Below are positions 58,370 through 64,000 of a stretch of 64,000 nucleotides of DNA, in pieces; position 1 is the stretch's first letter, and every line of letters begins with the position of its first letter. The notes below the pieces were generated by a model. That model made no database searches, had not been told where the DNA came from, and saw nothing but the letters and a program-made list of their open reading frames with translations. The stretch comes from Fusicatenibacter saccharivorans (GTDB lineage: Bacteria > Bacillota > Clostridia > Lachnospirales > Lachnospiraceae), in NCBI RefSeq assembly GCF_027667425.1, contig NZ_JAQEGR010000001.1, positions 124,001 through 188,000 of the forward strand, written 5' to 3'. A program made the position numbers and the translations under genes.

Positions 58370-58714
58370 ATGGAAAAAATATTGGAACAGACATTACTGT
58401 ATGATTTTTACGGCGAACTTCTGACTGAACATCAGCGTCAGGTATATGAGGACGTGGTGCTCAACGATTTTTCCCTGAGCGAGGTTGCGGCAGCGCGGGG
58501 CATTTCCCGCCAGGGAGTCCACGATCTGGTCAGACGCTGCAACAAGACACTGGAAGAGTATGAAGAAAAGCTTCATCTGGTACAACGCTTTGTGCAGATC
58601 CGGGAGAATGTAAACGAGATCCGAAAGCTGACAGATCCTTCTGGTGATACCCCGAAAGAAGATGTGATGCAGCGGATTGCAGCAATTGCATCGGATATAT
58701 TAGAGGAGCTTTGA
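58370..58714 (+). CDS. ylxM: YlxM/p13-like signal recognition particle-associated regulator
   Basis: A 114-aa sigma-70 region 4-like helix-turn-helix protein (LTEHQRQVYEDVVLNDFSLS then EVAAARGISRQGVHDLVRR) of the UPF0122 family, consistently encoded before ffh in Firmicutes. Roles proposed elsewhere involve modulation of the SRP pathway. ATG 58370 with AAGGTGATC is chosen; the longer frame from 58193 crosses the promoter. Its stop overlaps the AGGAGC region used by ffh. Confidence 0.92.
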   Translation: MEKILEQTLLYDFYGELLTEHQRQVYEDVVLNDFSLSEVAAARGISRQGVHDLVRRCNKTLEEYEEKLHLVQRFVQIRENVNEIRKLTDPSGDTPKEDVMQRIAAIASDILEEL

Positions 58715-58716
58715 GC

Positions 58717-60066
58717 ATGGCATTTGAAAGTTTAACCGAGAAACTCCAGAATGTTTTCAAAAATCTCAGAAGCAAGGGCCGCCTGACCGAGGCGGATGTA
58801 AAGACTGCGCTGAAGGAAGTAAAAATGGCACTTCTCGAGGCGGATGTCAGCTTCAAAGTAGTAAAACAGTTTATCAAATCCGTACAGGAGCAGGCAGTCG
58901 GACAGGACGTCATGAACGGACTGAATCCGGGTCAGATGGTCATTAAAATCGTAAATGACGAGCTGGTTAAGCTGATGGGTTCCGAGACAACGGAAATCGC
59001 ACTGCGCCCGGCGAGCGAAGTTACCATTATTATGATGGCAGGTCTTCAGGGAGCCGGTAAAACAACCACAACCGCAAAGATTGCAGGAAAGTTAAAAGCC
59101 AAGGGAAGAAAACCTCTCCTTGCAGCCTGCGACGTATACCGCCCGGCAGCGATCAAACAGCTGCAGGTCAACGGAGAAAAGCAGGGCGTGGAAGTGTTCG
59201 CTATGGGAGATAAAAACCGTCCGGTGGATATCGCAAAGGCAGCGCTGGTGCATGCAAAGACAAACGGCTTTAACGTATTGATTCTGGATACCGCAGGCCG
59301 TCTGCACATCAATGAAGAGATGATGCAGGAGTTACAGGATATCAAAGCGGCTGTTCCTGTGGATCAGACCCTTTTGGTAGTAGACGCTATGACCGGACAG
59401 GACGCAGTCAATGTGGCCGAGATGTTCAGCAATAAAGTCGGCATCGACGGTGTAGTACTTACAAAATTAGATGGTGACACCAGAGGCGGTGCGGCACTTT
59501 CAATCCGTGCAGTTTCCGGCAAACCAATTCTCTATGTCGGCATGGGCGAAAAGCTTTCGGATCTGGAGCAGTTTTATCCGGACCGTATGGCGTCCCGTAT
59601 CCTCGGCATGGGCGATGTGATGAGCCTGATTGAAAAAGCGCAGGCAAACATCGACGAAGAAAAAGCAAAAGCCATGGAACAGAAGATGAAGAAGGCGCAG
59701 TTCGACTTCAACGATTATCTGGATTCCATGGAGCAGATGCGCAATATGGGCGGCATCTCCAGCATCCTGAATATGCTTCCGGGCGTCGGCGCGAAAATGA
59801 AGGGTCAGGATCTTGAGAGCATGGTGGATGAAAAAGACATGGCAAGAAAGGAAGCTATTGTACTTTCTATGACGCCAAAGGAAAGAGAAAACCCGGATCT
59901 CATCAATCCGTCGAGAAAGCAGAGAATTGCAAAAGGCGCCGGTGTTGACATCGCGGAGGTAAACCGTTTCATCAAACAGTTTGAACAGTCAAGAAAAATG
60001 ATGAAACAGATGACCGGAATGGTCGGTAAGGGTGGTAAAAGAGGAGGATTCAAACTTCCCTTTTAG
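58717..60066 (+). CDS. ffh: Signal recognition particle GTPase Ffh
   Basis: A 449-aa SRP54 homologue that targets nascent membrane proteins to FtsY and the translocon. N domain (about 1-88), G domain with P-loop MAGLQGAGKTTTTAKIAGKL, DTAGRLHINEEMM and TKLDGDTRGGAALS. The C-terminal Met-rich M domain (about 300-449; MEQMRNMGGISSILNMLPGVG) binds signal peptides and 4.5S RNA. AGAGGAG precedes ATG 58717. The 4.5S RNA gene is not in the window. Confidence 0.97.
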   Translation: MAFESLTEKLQNVFKNLRSKGRLTEADVKTALKEVKMALLEADVSFKVVKQFIKSVQEQAVGQDVMNGLNPGQMVIKIVNDELVKLMGSETTEIALRPASEVTIIMMAGLQGAGKTTTTAKIAGKLKAKGRKPLLAACDVYRPAAIKQLQVNGEKQGVEVFAMGDKNRPVDIAKAALVHAKTNGFNVLILDTAGRLHINEEMMQELQDIKAAVPVDQTLLVVDAMTGQDAVNVAEMFSNKVGIDGVVLTKLDGDTRGGAALSIRAVSGKPILYVGMGEKLSDLEQFYPDRMASRILGMGDVMSLIEKAQANIDEEKAKAMEQKMKKAQFDFNDYLDSMEQMRNMGGISSILNMLPGVGAKMKGQDLESMVDEKDMARKEAIVLSMTPKERENPDLINPSRKQRIAKGAGVDIAEVNRFIKQFEQSRKMMKQMTGMVGKGGKRGGFKLPF

Positions 60067-60120
60067 CATAAAAGAAAAAATATAAATAAATACATGAATT
60101 TACAATGGAGGTAAAGAAAA

Positions 60121-60366
60121 ATGGCAGTAAAAATGAGATTAAGAAGAATGGGACAGAAGAAAGCTCCTTTTTATAGAATCGTTGTAGCAGATTCCAGATC
60201 CCCAAGAGACGGACGTTTCATCGAGGAGATCGGAACTTACGATCCGAACCGCGAGCCGAGCGCAATCAGCTTCAACGAGGAGGCTGCTAAAAAATGGCTG
60301 GCTAACGGCGCACAGCCGACCGAAATCGTTGCCAAACTCTTAAAACAGGCTGGTATCGAGAAATAA
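60121..60366 (+). CDS. rpsP: 30S ribosomal protein S16
   Basis: An 81-aa S16 protein (MAVKMRLRRMGQKKAPFYRI then VVADSRSPRDGRFIEEIGTYDP), complete. AATGGAGGTAAAG precedes the ATG. Its place after ffh and before khpA-rimM-trmD-rplS is standard in Firmicutes. Confidence 0.98.
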   Translation: MAVKMRLRRMGQKKAPFYRIVVADSRSPRDGRFIEEIGTYDPNREPSAISFNEEAAKKWLANGAQPTEIVAKLLKQAGIEK

Positions 60367-60387
60367 TTCATACGGGGGTATCTTGTA

Positions 60388-60618
60388 ATGAAAGAACTTA
60401 TCGAAGTAATTGCAAAATCTCTGGTTGATCATCCATCTGAGGTAGTTGTGACAGAAACCGTCAGCGGTGATGACCTTCTGCTGGAACTCAAAGTAGATCC
60501 GTCAGATATGGGAAAAGTCATCGGACGTCAGGGACGCATTGCGAAAGCAATCCGTACGGTTGTAAAAGCAGCTTCCTCAAAGAGCGACAGAAAAGTTGTC
60601 GTAGAAATTTTACAGTAA
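60388..60618 (+). CDS. khpA: KH-domain RNA-binding protein KhpA
   Basis: A 76-aa single KH-domain protein with the GxxG loop in VIGRQGRIAKAIRTVVKAA. In streptococci and lactobacilli it pairs with KhpB/Jag to bind RNA and influence cell division. It has 21 bp to rpsP, so it is cotranscribed; a terminator follows. Confidence 0.95.
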   Translation: MKELIEVIAKSLVDHPSEVVVTETVSGDDLLLELKVDPSDMGKVIGRQGRIAKAIRTVVKAASSKSDRKVVVEILQ

Positions 60619-60631
60619 GTAAAAGATAGGA

Positions 60632-60666
60632 AAAGGAACCGACAGTTGTTGCCGGTTCCTTTCTTT
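60632..60666 (+). terminator. Terminator after khpA
   Basis: AAAGGAACCG (60632-60641) pairs with CGGTTCCTTT (60653-60662), then CTTTAC. The T tract is short, so some read-through to rimM is likely. Confidence 0.75.
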
Positions 60667-60667
60667 A

Positions 60668-60755
60668 CGCGGGCAACGAGACAAAGTCCGTGCTTGCACG
60701 GGACCTTGGCGACTGCCGCGATAACTTGAGAAACTCGCAAAGCGTGTTTCTCAAG
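60668..60755. repeat. Intergenic palindromic element before rimM
   Basis: CGCGGGCA (60668-60675) pairs with TGCCGCG (60714-60720) around a GTCCGTGC/GCACGGGAC hairpin. Then CTTGAGAAAC (60725-60734) / GTTTCTCAAG (60746-60755) forms a perfect 10-bp stem with loop TCGCAAAGCGT. The first half resembles 19761-19790. No promoter for rimM with good hexamers was found in 60667-60794. Confidence 0.7.
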
Positions 60756-60794
60756 TCGCAATACACAGTAGAACTGGTTGGAAAGGGTTTTTGA

Positions 60795-61301
60795 ATGGAA
60801 GAATATTTGCAGATTGGCGTAATTACCACAACCCACGGCGTACGCGGTGAGGTAAAGGTATACCCGACGACAGATCCGGAGCGTTTTCTTTCTCTGGACC
60901 GCGTTTTTCTCGATACAGGAAAAGAAAAAAAAGAACTCCATGTAACTGGCGTGCGTTTTTTCAAACAGCTTGCCATTGTAAAATTCAAAGGAATTGACAA
61001 CATCAACGATATCGAACGGTATAAAGGCTGCAGCCTCTATGTGACGAGAGAGGATGCCATTCCGCTGGAAGAGGACGAATACTATATCGCAGACCTGCAG
61101 GGAATGCAGATGTACACCGAGGACGGCGAACTGTTCGGCACGCTCCGCGATGTGATGGAGACCGGTGCGAACGACGTCTATATTGTAGATTCGAAAGAGC
61201 ACGGAGAGGTTCTGATTCCGGCGATCCATGACTGCATTCTGGATGTGGACCTGGATGAGCAGAAGATGACGATTCACCTTCTTCCGGGCCTGATTGACTG
61301 A
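60795..61301 (+). CDS. rimM: Ribosome maturation factor RimM
   Basis: A 168-aa 16S rRNA processing factor acting on the 30S head with S19. The N-terminal barrel opens with LQIGVITTTHGVRGEVKVYPTTD, and the PRC-barrel half is in YYIADLQGMQMYTEDGELFG and VLIPAIHDCILDVDLDEQKM. It sits directly before trmD as usual; the gap is 18 bp. Confidence 0.96.
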   Translation: MEEYLQIGVITTTHGVRGEVKVYPTTDPERFLSLDRVFLDTGKEKKELHVTGVRFFKQLAIVKFKGIDNINDIERYKGCSLYVTREDAIPLEEDEYYIADLQGMQMYTEDGELFGTLRDVMETGANDVYIVDSKEHGEVLIPAIHDCILDVDLDEQKMTIHLLPGLID

Positions 61302-61319
61302 TAAAGAGAGTAAAGAACG

Positions 61320-62444
61320 ATGAAATATCATATTCTGACGCTGTTTCCCGAGATGATCGAGCAGGGGCTGCACACCAGCATCCTCGGAAGAGCCATCAAC
61401 AACGGCTATATTTCCCTCGAGACGACGAATATCCGGGATTTTTCAGCAAATAAATTCAACCGCGTGGACGATTACCCGTACGGCGGCGGTGCGGGCATGG
61501 TCATGGAGGCGGAGCCGGTGTTCCGCGCCTACCAGTCGGTAGCCGAAAAGATCGGGAAAAAGCCGCGCACGGTCTATCTGACACCGCAGGGAAAAGTACT
61601 GAACCAGACGATGGTGGAAGAGCTGGCGCTTGAGGACGATCTTGTGCTGCTCTGCGGCCACTATGAGGGCATCGATGACCGCGTACTGCAGGAAGTGGTA
61701 ACGGACTATATCTCGATCGGGGATTATGTTTTAACAGGCGGAGAACTCGGTGCAATGGTGCTGGTGGATGCGGTATCGCGGTTTGTGCCGGGTGTCTTAA
61801 GCAACGAGGAATCTTCGCAGTTTGAGTCACTGCAGGACAACCTGCTTGAGTATCCGCATTACACAAGACCGGAGACATGGCACGAGAAAAAAGTTCCGGA
61901 GGTGCTTCTTTCCGGTGACCACAAAAAGATCGAAGCATGGCGTCATGAGGCATCCCTGGTGCGGACAGCCGAGCGGCGGCCGGACCTTCTGGAAAATGCA
62001 TTCCAGATTTCCTGCGCATGCAATGAAAAAGAGGAATCGTCTGCCTGGGCGCACGATCTTTTGGCAGGCATGACACGCTATGGTGTAAGCCTTGATCTCG
62101 GACGAAAGAAGATCCGGAAACAGAAAAATCTGTTTGATGACCATGATTTGCTGATTCTGCAGCTTCCGGGAACGCTTGAGGAGGGTATGAAAGCAAAGAG
62201 CGAGTATATCCGCAGCTTTGCCGGAAAAGAAACACCGCTGGTGTTTTTGTGCCCGGACGGATTCTCGGAAGAGGAAGAAAAACTCGAAGAGCAGCTGGAA
62301 AAAAACGGTTTCCGTCTGGTCGCACGGCTTACCGGCATACCGTCCGCGGACGGCCTGCAGCGGTTTTCTTTCGCGCTTCGCAGTCTGCTGTACAGCGGCG
62401 AATGGAAAGTGAAAAAAATACTTGCATCTGCGGATGCATTATAG
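61320..62444 (+). CDS. trmD: tRNA (guanine-N1)-methyltransferase TrmD with C-terminal extension
   Basis: A SPOUT methyltransferase that makes m1G37 and prevents +1 frameshifting. Residues 1-240 follow the family: LTLFPEMIEQGLHTSILGRA, DYPYGGGAGMVMEAEP, YLTPQGKVLNQ, LCGHYEGIDDRV and the trefoil-knot SAM loop SIGDYVLTGGELGAMVLVDA. TrmD is normally 230-250 aa. Here about 130 further residues follow (about 245-374; FDDHDLLILQLPGTLEEG then MKAKSEYIRSFAGKETPLVFLC) with alternating strands and helices, vaguely Rossmann/flavodoxin-like, which I cannot assign. The stop overlaps the rplS promoter spacer. Confidence 0.95.
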   Translation: MKYHILTLFPEMIEQGLHTSILGRAINNGYISLETTNIRDFSANKFNRVDDYPYGGGAGMVMEAEPVFRAYQSVAEKIGKKPRTVYLTPQGKVLNQTMVEELALEDDLVLLCGHYEGIDDRVLQEVVTDYISIGDYVLTGGELGAMVLVDAVSRFVPGVLSNEESSQFESLQDNLLEYPHYTRPETWHEKKVPEVLLSGDHKKIEAWRHEASLVRTAERRPDLLENAFQISCACNEKEESSAWAHDLLAGMTRYGVSLDLGRKKIRKQKNLFDDHDLLILQLPGTLEEGMKAKSEYIRSFAGKETPLVFLCPDGFSEEEEKLEEQLEKNGFRLVARLTGIPSADGLQRFSFALRSLLYSGEWKVKKILASADAL

Positions 62445-62450
62445 TATAAT
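62422..62450 (+). promoter_or_regulatory. Internal promoter of rplS
   Basis: TTGCAT (62422-62427), a 17-bp spacer and TATAAT (62445-62450), overlapping the 3' end of trmD. It gives rplS its own transcript with a leader of about 75 nt, which might carry L19 autoregulation, but I see no defined structure. Confidence 0.8.
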
Positions 62451-62532
62451 ATATTTTGTTGTGAGTAAAGAGATGGTCCGCTGTTGCAAAAAGGCATTAA
62501 GAACATCCAGGGTAAAAAAAGGAGATAAAGAA

Positions 62533-62880
62533 ATGAACGACATTATTAAGAAAATCGAAGATGCACAGTTAAAAGCAGAAGCACCGGAGTTCCGCGTTGG
62601 TGATACCGTTAAAGTTTACGGTAAAATCAAAGAGGGTAACCGCGAGCGTATCCAGGTATTCGAAGGCGTTGTCCTGAAAAGACAGGGCGGCGGAAGCAAA
62701 GAGACCTTCACTGTTCGTAAGAGCTCTAACGGCGTAGGCGTTGAGAAAACATGGCCGGTACACTCTCCGAACGTTGAGAAAGTAGAAGTTATCAGACGTG
62801 GTAAAGTAAGACGTGCGAAACTGAACTACTTAAGAGACCGTGTTGGTAAAGCAGCGAAAGTGAAAGAGCTGGTAAAATAA
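62533..62880 (+). CDS. rplS: 50S ribosomal protein L19
   Basis: A 115-aa L19 protein: EFRVGDTVKVYGKIKEGNRE, RIQVFEGVVLKRQGGGSKET, FTVRKSSNGVGVEKTWP and the C-terminal RRGKVRRAKLNYLRDRVGKA. ATG 62533 follows AAAGGAG; the longer frame lies within trmD. Promoter at 62422 and terminator at 62900. Confidence 0.98.
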   Translation: MNDIIKKIEDAQLKAEAPEFRVGDTVKVYGKIKEGNRERIQVFEGVVLKRQGGGSKETFTVRKSSNGVGVEKTWPVHSPNVEKVEVIRRGKVRRAKLNYLRDRVGKAAKVKELVK

Positions 62881-62899
62881 TAAGTCGTTAAAAGGATGG

Positions 62900-62938
62900 C
62901 CGGAGGAACATGAGCAATTGTGTTTCTCCGGTTTTGTC
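62900..62938 (+). terminator. Terminator after rplS
   Basis: CCGGAGGAACA (62900-62910) pairs with TGTTTCTCCGG (62921-62931) with one G-T pair, then TTTTGTCTT. Confidence 0.8.
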
Positions 62939-62955
62939 TTACGGAGAATTACACT

Positions 62956-63522
62956 ATGGGTATGAATACCAGATATGTAAAAGAATATTTCTACAAGAAA
63001 AAGATCCGTTCCATGCTTGTATGGAATCTGGAAATCATCGCAGCGATTCTTCTTGCGGCGGCATTTTCCTGGTTTTTCTGCAGAAGTGTCGTGGTGCAGG
63101 AGGGCTCGATGGAGCCGACTCTCGTGCCGGGGGAGCGTGTGCTGATGGACTCCGCCTGGTACCGCTTAAGTTCTCCGAAACGCGGGGATATCATCGCGTT
63201 CCGGACGAGTGAGGACAAGAAGGCGAGCATCCACATCAAGCGTGTGATTGCGCTGCCGGGCGAGACGGTACAGATCAAAGACGGACAGATCCTCATCAAC
63301 GGGGAAGTCTATAATGAAAAAGATGAATTTCCGGCCATCACAAACGCGGGACTTGCCTCCGAGCCGATCACGGTCGGGAAGGGACAGTACTTTGTGCTCG
63401 GCGACAACCGGAACAACAGCGAGGACAGCCGCCACAACGGCATGGGACTCGTGGATTCGGACCGCATTGTCGGAAAGCTCTGGTTTACGATTTCGCCGTG
63501 GAAGAAAATCGGTTTCGTGTAA
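62956..63522 (+). CDS. lepB: Type I signal peptidase
   Basis: A 188-aa membrane serine protease that removes signal peptides. One N-terminal membrane helix (about 20-42, LEIIAAILLAAAFSWFF) is followed by the catalytic Ser in VVQEGSMEPTL and the catalytic Lys in SIHIKRVIALPGE. The C-terminal box is FVLGDNRNNSEDSR. ATG 62956 follows ACGGAG; an in-frame codon at 62920 lies in the terminator. lepB between rplS and rbgA is the usual Firmicutes order. Confidence 0.95.
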   Translation: MGMNTRYVKEYFYKKKIRSMLVWNLEIIAAILLAAAFSWFFCRSVVVQEGSMEPTLVPGERVLMDSAWYRLSSPKRGDIIAFRTSEDKKASIHIKRVIALPGETVQIKDGQILINGEVYNEKDEFPAITNAGLASEPITVGKGQYFVLGDNRNNSEDSRHNGMGLVDSDRIVGKLWFTISPWKKIGFV

Positions 63523-63546
63523 ACGCAGCATAGAAGGAGAAGAAAC

Positions 63547-64000
63547 ATGAATTATCAGTGGTACCCGGGTCATATGACGAAGGCCCGCAGACAGATGCAG
63601 GAAGACTTAAAGCTCATCGACCTGATGATTGAGCTGGTCGATGCGAGAGTTCCTGCAGCGAGCCGCAACCCGGATATAGATGAACTTGGAAAGAACAAAG
63701 CACGGCTGATCCTGCTGAACAAATCGGACCTTGCCGATGAGCGCGGAAACGATGCCTGGATGGAATATTTCAAGGGAAAGGGATATTCTGTTGTGAAGGT
63801 CAATTCCCGTTCCGGAGCCGGCATGAAAGCGATCAACAGCGCCGTACAGGAGGCCTGCAAAGAGAAAATCGAGCGCGACCGCAAACGCGGCATCCTGAAC
63901 CGTCCGGTCCGCGCGATGGTTGTCGGTATTCCAAACGTCGGAAAATCGACATTTATCAATGCGTATGCGGGCAGAGCCTGTGCGAAGACCGGAAACAAAC
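63547..64000 (+). CDS. rbgA: Ribosome biogenesis GTPase YlqF/RbgA, 5' part (cut by window edge)
   Basis: The first 151 codons of a circularly permuted GTPase needed for late 50S assembly. The G4 motif LLNKSDLADE comes before the G1 P-loop GIPNVGKSTF, the permuted order typical of the family. The N-terminal NYQWYPGHMTKARRQMQEDL and DARVPAASRNP are RbgA signatures. AGAAGGAGAAG precedes the ATG. The gene continues beyond base 64000. Confidence 0.95.
   Translation, partial: MNYQWYPGHMTKARRQMQEDLKLIDLMIELVDARVPAASRNPDIDELGKNKARLILLNKSDLADERGNDAWMEYFKGKGYSVVKVNSRSGAGMKAINSAVQEACKEKIERDRKRGILNRPVRAMVVGIPNVGKSTFINAYAGRACAKTGNK

Overview
The window looks like chromosomal DNA of a low-to-moderate GC Gram-positive anaerobe of the class Clostridia, most likely family Lachnospiraceae. 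The evidence is the rnr-smpB-ssrA cluster, the pyrH-frr-uppS-cdsA-dxr-rseP and ylxM-ffh-rpsP-khpA-rimM-trmD-rplS-lepB-rbgA gene orders, strong AGGAGG-type ribosome binding sites, an archaeal-type aspartyl-tRNA synthetase and a SleC-like spore cortex-lytic protein. No phage, plasmid, complete insertion sequence, CRISPR array, rRNA or tRNA gene was recognised.

Layout. 1-2.1 kb: trans-translation module (rnr 3' part, smpB, ssrA). 2.2-9 kb: accessory genes, including an ABC-F ATPase behind an attenuator-like leader, an AT-rich AAA/DUF4143 ATPase, a patch of gene remnants (macro domain, nitroreductase) and gldA. 9.1-17.2 kb: a two-component system, a TetR regulator, a protein resembling a radical SAM enzyme without its cluster cysteines, a PHP phosphoesterase, a membrane metallophosphoesterase, and aspS behind a leader encoding a peptide that ends in three Asp codons. 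17.5-28.5 kb: a shortened cyclase-family protein, a radical SAM/SPASM protein, a MoxR/VWA pair, a MarR-controlled heterodimeric ABC exporter and an M18 aminopeptidase. 28.6-33.3 kb (minus strand): a very large ATPase-FtsX fusion, an XRE regulator and a DUF1292 protein. 33.5-39.6 kb: ilvE, an Orn/Lys/Arg decarboxylase, exonuclease III, a GlgX-like protein lacking two catalytic residues, and a DUF5662 protein. 39.7-43.5 kb: a 207-bp inverted repeat, then araR, an FGGY kinase and araD. 43.6-49.5 kb: a LacI-type regulator divergent from a sucrose/fructan-type operon (binding protein, two permeases, GH32). 49.6-64 kb: lysC, the isoprenoid/phospholipid/translation operon, a sleC-like gene, and the ffh-trmD-rplS-rbgA translation cluster, truncated at the window edge.

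How the genes fit together. Two sugar modules carry their own repressors and visible palindromic operators: arabinose/pentulose (AraR) and sucrose/fructan (LacI type). Neither encodes an ABC ATPase, so the fructan importer probably borrows a shared MsmK-like ATPase encoded elsewhere. Several genes sit behind regulatory leaders: aspS (Asp-rich leader peptide, alternative hairpins and a terminator), the ABC-F gene (MFLR uORF and a terminator), and marR (39-codon ORF built on 15-bp repeats). Two apparent pseudoenzymes keep a family fold while losing catalytic motifs. One is a paralogue of the radical SAM protein encoded 5-6 kb away; the other is a GH13 debranching-enzyme homologue.

All family assignments come from reading the translated sequence by eye. 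No database search, fold prediction or RNA folding program was run.
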